This document shows, piece after piece, positions 57,240-64,000 of a DNA stretch of 64,000 nucleotides. Origin of the DNA: Hyphomicrobiales bacterium. Lineage in GTDB: Bacteria; Pseudomonadota; Alphaproteobacteria; Rhizobiales; Rhizobiaceae. The DNA lies in contig UCEY01000010.1 of the NCBI GenBank assembly GCA_900471605.1, forward strand, positions 127 to 64,126, read 5' to 3'. The notes under the pieces are model-generated. The model did not search any database. It had not been told where the DNA came from and worked only from the letters and a program-made list of their open reading frames with translations. The stretch's first letter is position 1, and every line of letters begins with the position of its first letter. The translations under genes and the position numbers were made by a program.

Positions 57240-57689
57240 TCAGTGCTTCTGGGGAAACACTTTCAGTTCCCGCGGAACGATCGCCATGCCGCCGAGCCGG
57301 TTGGCGACGGCGTAGTCGATCGTCTTCTCGACCACATCCGGCATGACCGGTTTGGTAAGGACGCCGAGCGAGCCCGCGACGCCGTCTTGCACGTCGTCGG
57401 GATTGCCGGTCATGAAGACGACCGTGATGCCATATTGCTCGGCGAGTTCGCGGCCGATCTCCGGACCGGTCCGGCCGTCGGAGAGGTTAACATCGACCAG
57501 GGCAATATCGGCATGGGCGGCGAGCGCCAAAGCATGTTTGCGGGCGTTCGCAAAACCGGCCACCTTCAGCCCCATGGATTCCACGGTCTCGGCCACATCG
57601 AGCGCGATCAGAAACTCGTCTTCGACGATCATCACTCGTTGATTCATCGCTTCCGCGGCCAGCCGACGACGCGTAACATTTGTCAGCAT
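57240..57689 (-). CDS. Single-domain response regulator (receiver protein)
   Basis: A receiver-only protein of 149 residues from the ATG at 57689, chosen for the GGGGAC site upstream. An ATG at 57647 gives 135 residues beginning MNQRVMIVEDEF. The acidic pocket is Glu23/Asp24 (VEDE), the phosphoacceptor Asp66 (ALVDVNLSDG), the Thr in FMTGNP, and the Lys113 in TKP. No output domain is present, so it acts by protein contact. A stress-type promoter lies 80 bases upstream, suggesting it belongs to the general stress circuit, where stand-alone receivers act on HWE kinases. Confidence 0.82.
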   Translation of the reverse strand: MLTNVTRRRLAAEAMNQRVMIVEDEFLIALDVAETVESMGLKVAGFANARKHALALAAHADIALVDVNLSDGRTGPEIGRELAEQYGITVVFMTGNPDDVQDGVAGSLGVLTKPVMPDVVEKTIDYAVANRLGGMAIVPRELKVFPQKH

Positions 57690-57768
57690 TGGATGTCCCC
57701 ATTCGGTTGATCGGTTCCTTCGCTGGCCGATGAGTCCTAAGGACATTCCGACCGTTATTGACCCATCG

Positions 57769-57793
57769 AACGTCTCGGGAAGCTACATGTTCC
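57769..57793 (-). promoter_or_regulatory. EcfG/RpoE2-type stress promoter for the receiver gene
   Basis: On the minus strand GGAAC, 16 bases, CGTT, exact consensus, placed 80 bases before the ATG at 57689. Confidence 0.7.
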
Positions 57794-57850
57794 GGTCCGC
57801 GACAAATATTTTTTCAGCTAACTATCTGTTAAGCATAACAAATCGTAAAA

Positions 57851-59671
57851 CTAACCTTCGATTTCCTCACGCAACATTTCGAGCTCCAGCCATTCTTCTT
57901 CCATTTTGCCGATGCTTTGGCGCAGCTTTTCCATCTCCGCGGCCAACTTGTTGAAGGCGGCGGGATCCTTGGTGAAGAGATTGGGATCGGCCATCTTCTT
58001 TTCGCGGGCGGCGATCTCGGCCTCGGCTTTCGCCATTTCCTTCGGCAGGTTTTCGAGCGCGAATTTCTGCTTGTACGAGAGCTTGCCCTTGGCCTTGGGT
58101 GCTTCGGCGGCGGGAGAAGCAGTATCGGTCTTCGCCTTGTCGGCCTTTTCCGCGCGGCGTTTTTCCTCCTGGGCGCCCTTCCGTTGCGCCAGCATGTCGG
58201 TATAGCCGCCGGCATATTCGATCCAGCGGCCATCCGGCGCATCCGGATTGGCGGGGGCGATGGTGGAGGTGACGGTGCGGTCGAGGAAGTCGCGGTCATG
58301 GCTGACGAGGATCACTGTGCCGGTATAGCCGGCGACGATTTCCTGCAGCAGGTCCAGCGTCTCGATGTCGAGGTCGTTGGTCGGTTCGTCCAATATCAGC
58401 AGGTTCGAAGGCCGCGCCATGATGCGGGCAAGCATCAGACGGGCGCGCTCGCCGCCCGACAGGTTCTTGATCGGTGTCCTGATCTGCTCCGGCTGGAACA
58501 GGAAGTCCTTCATGTAGCCTGCGACATGCCGCTGCTCGCCGTTGACCAGCAGCGTCTCGCCGCGGCCATCCGTCAGATAGTGGGACAGGGTGTCCTCGGG
58601 GTTCAGGTCCTCGCGCTTCTGGTCGAGCGTGGCGATTTCGAGGTTGGTGCCGAGCTTGACGGTTCCGGTGTCGGGGGTGAGCTGGCCGGTCAGCATCTTC
58701 AGCAGCGTCGTCTTGCCGGCGCCATTCGGGCCGACGAGACCGATGCAGTCGCCGCGATGCACGCGGATCGAGAAGGGTGCGACGATCGGCCGGTCGTAGG
58801 TCTTGGTGATGTTTTCGGCCTCGATGACCAGCTTGCCGGATTCGCGGCCTTCGCTGACGGTCGCCTGCACCGTGCCCTGCGGCCCCTTGTGGCCGCGATA
58901 GTTCGAACGCATCGTCTGCAGCTCGCCGAGGCGGCGCATGTTGCGCTTGCGCCGTGCGGTGACGCCGTAGCGCAGCCAGTGTTCCTCGCGCTCGATCGCC
59001 TTGCCGAGCTTGTGCTGTTCCAGCTCTTCGGCCTCCAGCACCTCGTCGCGCCAGGCTTCGAACTCGCCGAAACCGCGGTTGAGACGCCGCGACGTGCCGC
59101 GGTCGAGCCAGACGGTGGCGTTCGACACCTTTTCGAGGAAACGGCGGTCATGCGAGATCACCACCAGCGCGCTTCTCGTCTTGCGCAGCTCGTCTTCCAG
59201 CCATTCGATGGTCGGCAGGTCGAGATGGTTGGTTGGCTCGTCGAGCATCAGGATGTCCGGCTCGGGCGCCATGACGCGGGCAAGTGCCGCGCGGCGGGAC
59301 TCGCCGCCGGAAAGCGTGTTCGGGTCTTCCTGGCCGGTGAGGCCCAGATGTTCGAGCAGGTAGGTGACGCGATAGGGATCGTCGCCGGGGCCGAGGCCCG
59401 CTTCGGCATAGGCCTGCACGGTCGAATAACCGGCGAAATCCGGTGCCTGTTCGAGGTAGCGGATGGTCGAGGACGGATGGCGGAACACTTCGCCCGATTG
59501 CGCCTCGACCATGCCGGCAGCGATCTTCATCAGGGTGGATTTGCCGGAACCGTTGCGGCCGACGAGGCAGATGCGATCGCCCGGCTCCACCTGCATGCCG
59601 GCGCCGGCCAGCAACGGCGCACCGCCGAAGCTCAGGAAGATATCGTCAAGTTTCAGGATAGGGGGCGCCAA
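57851..59671 (-). CDS. uup: ABC-F family ATPase, Uup-like
   Basis: A 606-residue soluble protein with two ABC ATPase domains and no membrane part. Both domains have Walker A (GRNGSGKST, GPNGAGKTT), signatures LSGGESRRA and LSGGERARL, and Walker B with Glu (LDEPTNHLDL, LDEPTNDLDI). The linker between them and a C-terminal coiled coil (about 515-600, Lys/Glu-rich) match Uup, which acts at the ribosome E-site. Start is TTG at 59671 with AGGAG 8 bases upstream. It lies 3 bases after the thiN stop, so both form one operon. The other ABC-F types (Ettl, Ybit) are less likely because of the coiled-coil end. Confidence 0.88.
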   Translation of the reverse strand: MAPPILKLDDIFLSFGGAPLLAGAGMQVEPGDRICLVGRNGSGKSTLMKIAAGMVEAQSGEVFRHPSSTIRYLEQAPDFAGYSTVQAYAEAGLGPGDDPYRVTYLLEHLGLTGQEDPNTLSGGESRRAALARVMAPEPDILMLDEPTNHLDLPTIEWLEDELRKTRSALVVISHDRRFLEKVSNATVWLDRGTSRRLNRGFGEFEAWRDEVLEAEELEQHKLGKAIEREEHWLRYGVTARRKRNMRRLGELQTMRSNYRGHKGPQGTVQATVSEGRESGKLVIEAENITKTYDRPIVAPFSIRVHRGDCIGLVGPNGAGKTTLLKMLTGQLTPDTGTVKLGTNLEIATLDQKREDLNPEDTLSHYLTDGRGETLLVNGEQRHVAGYMKDFLFQPEQIRTPIKNLSGGERARLMLARIMARPSNLLILDEPTNDLDIETLDLLQEIVAGYTGTVILVSHDRDFLDRTVTSTIAPANPDAPDGRWIEYAGGYTDMLAQRKGAQEEKRRAEKADKAKTDTASPAAEAPKAKGKLSYKQKFALENLPKEMAKAEAEIAAREKKMADPNLFTKDPAAFNKLAAEMEKLRQSIGKMEEEWLELEMLREEIEG

Positions 59672-59674
59672 CAG

Positions 59675-60325
59675 TCAGGCTCCTGTCATGTCGTAGGGGC
59701 GGGCAAGGATCATCGCCCTGCCGCTCTTTAGATGGAATTCCACCGGGCCTTCCGCAACGTTCGAGACGGTGCGCGAGGAGCCGAAGGGAAGCGAAAAGTC
59801 GTCGAGCGGATACCGTGCACCGATGATATCGAGCCCTTCCAGGTCCGAGAAGCCGATCACGGAAAACAGGGAGCCCTTGGATAGGCCGAGCGTCTTTGCG
59901 CCCGGCAGCAGCGGCATGGCTTCCTCGTCGCCGGAGGTCAGCAGGATGTCGAGGCCGCGTTCGGCAAGGCTCATGGCGTGAAAGAAGTGCTGGAGCGCGT
60001 GGTCGCTGCGCTCGCCGCCGAGCGCGCCGACGAAGATCAGCCTTGCTGCGCCCCTTTCGATGGCCTCGGTCGTCGCGATCTCGCCGTCTGTCTCGTTCTT
60101 GGCCGGCGGAAAGGCCTGCCGCTCGACGTGCGGGAACTGCGCGATCAGCGCGGCATCGGAAGAGTCGAAATCGCCCACCCAGAGTTCCGGCGTCACGCCC
60201 AGCGCCGCCGCATGGCGCATGCCGCTGTCGGCCGCGATGAAGCGGCTGCCGGCAACTGCGTCCCGCAGGCGGTCGGTGACGGTCAGATTGCCGCCGAGCA
60301 GAATGGTGAAGGTCGAATGGCTCAT
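59675..60325 (-). CDS. thiN: Thiamine pyrophosphokinase ThiN
   Basis: This enzyme transfers a pyrophosphate from ATP to thiamine, yielding TPP. I take the ATG at 60325 (MSHSTFTILLGGNLT), 216 residues. Family landmarks: AADSGMRHAA, LWVGDFDSSD, and the Asp-rich loop, which here reads AKNETDGE, where most relatives have KDxTD. A beta-sandwich C-terminal domain ends in RTVSNVAEGPV. With thiBPQ 3.8 kb away, it completes uptake and activation. It is in operon with the ABC-F gene, not with thiBPQ. Confidence 0.85.
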   Translation of the reverse strand: MSHSTFTILLGGNLTVTDRLRDAVAGSRFIAADSGMRHAAALGVTPELWVGDFDSSDAALIAQFPHVERQAFPPAKNETDGEIATTEAIERGAARLIFVGALGGERSDHALQHFFHAMSLAERGLDILLTSGDEEAMPLLPGAKTLGLSKGSLFSVIGFSDLEGLDIIGARYPLDDFSLPFGSSRTVSNVAEGPVEFHLKSGRAMILARPYDMTGA

Positions 60326-60425
60326 GCGCATTGCCCATAGCGCAAAGCCGGCCGAAAGGGAAAGCTGTTGCACCGCCGGGGATGAGCTTTTAGTTTGCGG
60401 CGCGTTGATCGATCAGGATGCCGAG

Positions 60426-61265
60426 ATGCAGTTTCAGGGTACAGCGGACTATATTGCCGACAAGGATCTGATGGTGGCGGTCAACGCCGCGATCCGGCTC
60501 GAACGTCCGCTGCTGGTGAAAGGCGAGCCCGGCACCGGCAAGACGGAGCTGGCGCGGCAGGTGGCTGCGGCGCTGGGCCTCGACCTGATCGAATGGAACA
60601 TCAAGTCCACCACCAAGGCGCAGCAGGGGCTTTACGAGTATGACGCCGTCTCGCGGCTGCGTGACAGCCAGCTCGGCGACGAGCGCGTCCACGACGTCGC
60701 CAACTATATCCGCCGTGGCAAGCTGTGGCAGGCATTCGCGTCGGAGCAGAAGCTGGTGCTGTTGATCGACGAGATCGACAAGGCGGATATCGAATTCCCG
60801 AACGACCTGCTTCAGGAACTCGACCGCATGGAATTCCATGTCTACGAGACCGGCGAGATGGTGAAGGCCAGGGTCCGGCCGATCGTGATCATCACCTCCA
60901 ACAACGAGAAGGAACTGCCGGACGCCTTCCTGCGCCGCTGTTTCTTCCACTATATCCGCTTCCCGGAAGTCGATACGCTCGCCCGCATCGTCGAGGTTCA
61001 TTATCCCGGCATCAAGCAGACATTGGTGCGCAATGCGCTGACGCAGTTCTACGAAATCCGCGAAATGCCGGGGCTGAAGAAGAAGCCTTCGACGTCCGAA
61101 GCGCTGGACTGGATCCGGCTTCTGGTCTCCGACGATGTCGACCCGTCCGATCTGCGTGGCGACGTCAAGAACGCGCTTCCGAAGCTGCATGGCGCGCTCT
61201 TGAAGAACGAGCAGGACGTGCATCTGTTCGAGCGGATGGCCTTCATGGCTCGACGGGAGCGGTGA
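60426..61265 (+). CDS. MoxR-family AAA+ ATPase
   Basis: A 279-residue cytoplasmic ATPase of the MoxR/RavA group, which act as chaperones for metal-centre or von Willebrand protein assembly. Walker A is GEPGTGKTELAR (about 35-46), Walker B LLIDEIDKADIEFP, sensor 1 in ITSNNEKEL, and the arginine finger region AFLRRCFF. The ATG at 60426 is chosen since the family domain starts right after it. MoxR usually sits next to a VWA protein. Here the VWA gene is the second gene downstream, with metA between them. Confidence 0.9.
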   Translation: MQFQGTADYIADKDLMVAVNAAIRLERPLLVKGEPGTGKTELARQVAAALGLDLIEWNIKSTTKAQQGLYEYDAVSRLRDSQLGDERVHDVANYIRRGKLWQAFASEQKLVLLIDEIDKADIEFPNDLLQELDRMEFHVYETGEMVKARVRPIVIITSNNEKELPDAFLRRCFFHYIRFPEVDTLARIVEVHYPGIKQTLVRNALTQFYEIREMPGLKKKPSTSEALDWIRLLVSDDVDPSDLRGDVKNALPKLHGALLKNEQDVHLFERMAFMARRER

Positions 61266-61284
61266 GCGGAAGATTTTGCTCCCA

Positions 61285-61313
61285 TTGACGCCGGCCATAG
61301 CAAGGCGTATTTG
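61285..61313 (+). promoter_or_regulatory. Promoter of the metA leader
   Basis: TTGACG and TATTTG are spaced by 17 bases. A start point near 61320 would leave only a few bases before the SAM-II aptamer, which is typical for riboswitch leaders. Confidence 0.6.
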
Positions 61314-61326
61314 AGCTTCTGAGAAT

Positions 61327-61380
61327 TCGTGGTGATTTGGCCGGCCGGCTTGCAGCCACGTTAAAAAAGTCGCTAAAGGG
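61327..61380 (+). ncRNA. SAM-II riboswitch
   Basis: The leader contains the SAM-II features in order: P1 strand CGTGG (61328-61332) with its partner CCACG (61356-61360), the loop with GATTT, the GGCTTGCAGCCACG segment, then AAAAAGTCGCTAAAGGG, the pseudoknot tail. SAM-II (metA motif) elements are known upstream of metA in alphaproteobacteria. S-adenosylmethionine is expected to lower metA expression. Confidence 0.95.
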
Positions 61381-61405
61381 CCGCGAGAAGATGTCTTCCC
61401 ACGGA

Positions 61406-61437
61406 CCGGTCGCGATTTTTGTCGTCGCCGGTTTTTT
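61406..61437 (+). terminator. Terminator-like hairpin after the SAM-II aptamer
   Basis: CCGG at 61406 pairs with CCGG at 61428-61431, with inner CGA pairs, and TTTTTT follows (61432-61437), 19 bases before the metA ATG. It is imperfect but well placed for transcription attenuation. Confidence 0.5.
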
Positions 61438-61455
61438 ATTTTGTTGGGTAAAGAC

Positions 61456-62376
61456 ATGCCGATCAAGATTCCCGATACGCTGCCCGCATTCAGCACGCTC
61501 GTTTCCGAGGGTGTGCGGGTGATGACCGAAACCGTGGCGGTGCGGCAGGACATTCGTCCGCTGCAGATCGGGCTCCTCAACCTCATGCCGAACAAGATCA
61601 AGACCGAGCTGCAGATGGCGCGCCTCGTCGGCGCCTCGCCGCTGCAGGTCGAGTTCTCGCTGATCCGCATCGGCGGCCACAAGGCCAAGAACACGTCGGA
61701 AGATCATCTCCTCTCGTTCTATGAGACCTGGGAAGAGGTGAAGCATCGCAAGTTCGACGGCTTCATCATCACCGGCGCGCCGATCGAGACGCTTGCCTTC
61801 GAGGACGTCACCTATTGGGACGAGATGAGACAAATTCTCGACTGGACCGCGACCAACGTGCATTCGACCATGAATGTCTGCTGGGGTGCGATGGCGGCGA
61901 TCTATCACTTCCACGGCGTGCCGAAATACGAGCTGAAGGAAAAGGCGTTCGGCGTCTATCGCCACCGCAACCTCGTGCCGTCCTCGATCTATCTCAACGG
62001 GTTTTCGGACGATTTCCAGGTGCCGGTGTCGCGCTGGACGGAGGTCCGCCGCGCCGATATCGAAAAGCACCCGGATCTTGAGATCCTGATGGAATCCGAT
62101 GAAATGGGCATCTGCCTGGTGCATGAGAAGGCCGGCAAGCGGCTCTACATGTTCAACCACGTGGAATACGACTCCACTTCGCTGGCGGACGAATATTTCC
62201 GCGACGTCAATGCCGGCGTGCCGATCAAGATGCCGCATAACTACTTCCCGCATAACGACGACACGCTGACGCCCTTGAACCGTTGGCGCAGCCATGCACA
62301 TCTTCTGTTCGGCAACTGGATCAACGAGATCTACCAGACGACGTCGTATGATCTGGAGAAGATCGGCACCGAATAG
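61456..62376 (+). CDS. metAA: Homoserine O-acetyltransferase MetA (acetyl-CoA type)
   Basis: This enzyme activates homoserine for methionine synthesis. From the ATG at 61456 it has 306 residues. The glutamine-amidotransferase-like fold has the catalytic Cys142 (MNVCWG), His235 (FNHVEY) and Glu237. Residue 111 is Glu (APIET). It is known that Glu at this position gives acetyl-CoA use and Gly gives succinyl-CoA use, so the usual MetA label of succinyltransferase would be misleading here. It is controlled by a SAM-II riboswitch. A gap of 12 bases leads to the VWA gene. Confidence 0.9.
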   Translation: MPIKIPDTLPAFSTLVSEGVRVMTETVAVRQDIRPLQIGLLNLMPNKIKTELQMARLVGASPLQVEFSLIRIGGHKAKNTSEDHLLSFYETWEEVKHRKFDGFIITGAPIETLAFEDVTYWDEMRQILDWTATNVHSTMNVCWGAMAAIYHFHGVPKYELKEKAFGVYRHRNLVPSSIYLNGFSDDFQVPVSRWTEVRRADIEKHPDLEILMESDEMGICLVHEKAGKRLYMFNHVEYDSTSLADEYFRDVNAGVPIKMPHNYFPHNDDTLTPLNRWRSHAHLLFGNWINEIYQTTSYDLEKIGTE

Positions 62377-62388
62377 GGTCTCGACGCG

Positions 62389-63570
62389 ATGTTCATTCCC
62401 TTCTTCCTGCAGCTCAAGGACGCGAAGGTCCCGGTGACGCTCCGGGAATTTCTCGCGCTTCTGGAGGGCATGGAAGAAGGGATCGCGGATTTCGATGTGG
62501 AGGCCTTCTATTTCCTCGCCCGCACCGCGCTGGTGAAGGACGAGCGGCATATCGACAAGTTCGACCGGGTCTTTTCGTCCTATTTCCAGGGACTTGAAAC
62601 GGTCTCCGGCAGGCCGGGCGTGGATGTCGCTAACATCCCCGAGGAATGGCTGCGCAAGCTCACCGAGAAACATCTGACGGACGAGGAGAAGGAACTCGTC
62701 GAAGCGCTCGGCGGTTTCGAGAAGCTGATGGAGACGCTGCGCCAGCGGCTGGAAGAACAGAAGGGCCGGCATCAGGGCGGCTCGAAATGGATCGGTACCG
62801 GTGGCACCTCGCCCTTCGGTGCCTATGGCTACAATCCGGAAGGCGTGCGGATCGGCCAGGACCAGTCCCGCCATCGCCGGGCGGTGAAGGTCTGGGACAA
62901 ACGCGAATTCGCCGATTTCGACGACAAGGTCGAGCTCGGCACCCGCAACATCAAGCTGGCGCTGAAGCGGTTGCGCCGCTGGGTGCGGGAAGGGGCGGTC
63001 GAGGAATTCGACCTGCCCGGCACGATCCGTTCCACCGCCGAACATGGTTATCTCGATGTCCAGACCCGGCCGGAGCGGCGCAACGCGGTCAAGCTGCTGA
63101 TGTTCTTCGATGTCGGCGGCTCGATGGACGACCATATCCGCGTTGTCGAAGAACTGTTCTCCGCCGCTCGCGCCGAGTTCAGGCATATGGAGCATTTCTA
63201 CTTCCACAATTGCCTCTACGAGGGTGTGTGGAAGGAGAACCGCCGACGGTCGGACCGGACGCCGACGCTCGACCTCATCCGCAGCTACGGCGCCGACTAC
63301 AAGGTGATCTTCGTCGGCGACGCCTCGATGAGCCCCTATGAGATCACCCACACGGGAGGGTCGGTCGAACACTGGAACCAGGAGCCGGGCGAGGCCTGGA
63401 TCAGGCGGGTCACCGATCATTTCCACCGCTGCGTCTGGCTCAATCCGGTGCCGCAGGACCATTGGAGCCATACGACTTCCATCACCCTGGTGCGGCGGCT
63501 GATGACCGAGCGGATGTTTCCCCTGACACTTGGCGGGTTGGAACAGGCGACCCGTACGCTGACCCGCTGA
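62389..63570 (+). CDS. VWA-domain protein, CoxE-like
   Basis: A 393-residue protein with a von Willebrand A domain in its second half. The metal-ion site is DVGGS (Asp241, Ser245), a DxGxS form rather than the canonical DxSxS. An N-terminal helical region (1-200) carries MEEGIADFDVEAFYF and IPEEWLRKLTEKH. It matches the CoxE/YehP-like group that works with MoxR ATPases. The MoxR gene lies about 1.1 kb upstream beyond metA. It may ride on the metA transcript (12-base gap), so its expression could be governed by SAM. Confidence 0.85.
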   Translation: MFIPFFLQLKDAKVPVTLREFLALLEGMEEGIADFDVEAFYFLARTALVKDERHIDKFDRVFSSYFQGLETVSGRPGVDVANIPEEWLRKLTEKHLTDEEKELVEALGGFEKLMETLRQRLEEQKGRHQGGSKWIGTGGTSPFGAYGYNPEGVRIGQDQSRHRRAVKVWDKREFADFDDKVELGTRNIKLALKRLRRWVREGAVEEFDLPGTIRSTAEHGYLDVQTRPERRNAVKLLMFFDVGGSMDDHIRVVEELFSAARAEFRHMEHFYFHNCLYEGVWKENRRRSDRTPTLDLIRSYGADYKVIFVGDASMSPYEITHTGGSVEHWNQEPGEAWIRRVTDHFHRCVWLNPVPQDHWSHTTSITLVRRLMTERMFPLTLGGLEQATRTLTR

Positions 63571-63682
63571 GCCGTTGGCTCGCTGAGTTTGCTTTTCCCT
63601 GAACTTTATCGGTTCCCGGCGTTGCGGCCTGCCGTCAAATCGCGCAGTTTGCCGCAAAATCTATTGGTGGAGGAGCAATCCC

Positions 63683-64000
63683 ATGGCGGATCAGAATTTC
63701 GAAGTTTTCGGCACCACGGAAAAGGGCGAAACCGTCCATCGCGTCCGGATTTCCGGCGGCGGGCTGACGGCCAGCGTCATCACCTGGGGTGCGGTGATCC
63801 AGGATCTCAGGCTCGAAGGCCATCAGCCGCCGCTGGTGCTCGGTTTCGAGCGGTTTGAGGACTACCTGAACCATTCCCCCTATTTCGGCGCGACGCCGGG
63901 CCGTTCGTCCAACCGTACCGGCGGCGGCCGTTTCACGCTGGATGGCAAGCCGTATCAGCTGGAACTGAACGAACGGGGCGTCACCCACCTTCACGGCGGC
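63683..64000 (+). CDS. galM: Aldose 1-epimerase (mutarotase), 3' part missing
   Basis: The gene runs off the window end. 106 codons are visible, from the ATG at 63683 with GGAGGAG 7 bases upstream. Mutarotase landmarks are WGAVIQDLRL, YFGATPGRSSNRTGGG and the final THLHGG, which contains the sugar-binding His. The protein should be about 340 residues. It interconverts the alpha and beta anomers of aldoses. Confidence 0.9.
   Translation, partial: MADQNFEVFGTTEKGETVHRVRISGGGLTASVITWGAVIQDLRLEGHQPPLVLGFERFEDYLNHSPYFGATPGRSSNRTGGGRFTLDGKPYQLELNERGVTHLHGG

Overview
This window is a GC-rich, densely coded stretch of alphaproteobacterial chromosome, almost certainly from the family Rhizobiaceae. 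The grounds are a cyclic beta-1,2-glucan synthase of 2834 residues (NdvB/ChvB) facing its exporter (NdvA/ChvA), a rhizobial-type pyruvate carboxylase, a phaR/phaAB polyhydroxyalkanoate locus, an RpoH2-type heat-shock sigma factor with an EcfG/RpoE2-type promoter, a SAM-II riboswitch ahead of metA, and RIME-like intergenic repeats. The order ndvB, ndvA, pyc, ispG, rpmF, phaR, phaAB, helicase, carD, rpoH2 agrees with what I remember of Sinorhizobium meliloti, but genus cannot be fixed from the sequence alone. I see no rRNA or tRNA gene, no CRISPR array, no prophage and no complete insertion sequence.

Layout. 1-274: intergenic repeats at the left edge. 275-5671 (minus): a dipeptide/oligopeptide ABC importer dppABCDF. 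6202-14199: scattered metabolic genes, namely an AbgB-like M20 amidohydrolase, a class III aminotransferase, a cardiolipin synthase with an EEP-family phosphoesterase, a threonine/serine dehydratase, a 45-residue membrane peptide and a HipO-like M20 amidohydrolase. 14630-25004: cyclic glucan synthase and exporter, convergent on a shared terminator. 25297-41686: a LuxR-type solo regulator, pyruvate carboxylase, an MFS permease, ispG-hisC, an OmpA-like lipoprotein, a LysE exporter, a prenyl diphosphate synthase, mtgA, a GST, a 277-bp palindromic repeat element, rpmF, a small membrane protein, and phaR divergent from phaAB. 41687-43116: a repeat-rich intergenic region with two small envelope genes. 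43117-49427: an SUV3-like RNA helicase with a long disordered tail, an S4 RNA-binding protein, a 7Fe ferredoxin, CarD and RpoH2. 49443-64000: an M48 lipoprotein protease, an HxlR/MATE pair, the riboswitch-controlled thiBPQ thiamine importer, a VOC protein, a stress-type receiver protein, a thiamine pyrophosphokinase/ABC-F pair, MoxR, riboswitch-controlled metA, a VWA protein, and the start of an aldose 1-epimerase cut by the window end.

How the parts work together. Thiamine uptake (thiBPQ) and activation (thiN) lie within 7 kb, and only uptake carries a visible TPP riboswitch. MetA carries Glu at residue 111, which predicts acetyl-CoA rather than succinyl-CoA use, and its leader combines a well-placed promoter, a SAM-II aptamer and a terminator-like hairpin. 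Three exact GGAAC-N16-CGTT elements, upstream of rpoH2, a DUF3309-type peptide and a single-domain receiver protein, suggest that this region carries several members of the general stress regulon. I found no clear new multi-gene system. The observations most worth follow-up are the SUV3-like helicase/S4 pair, the three stress promoters, metA lying between MoxR and VWA genes, the AHL-type LuxR solo, and the repeat elements.
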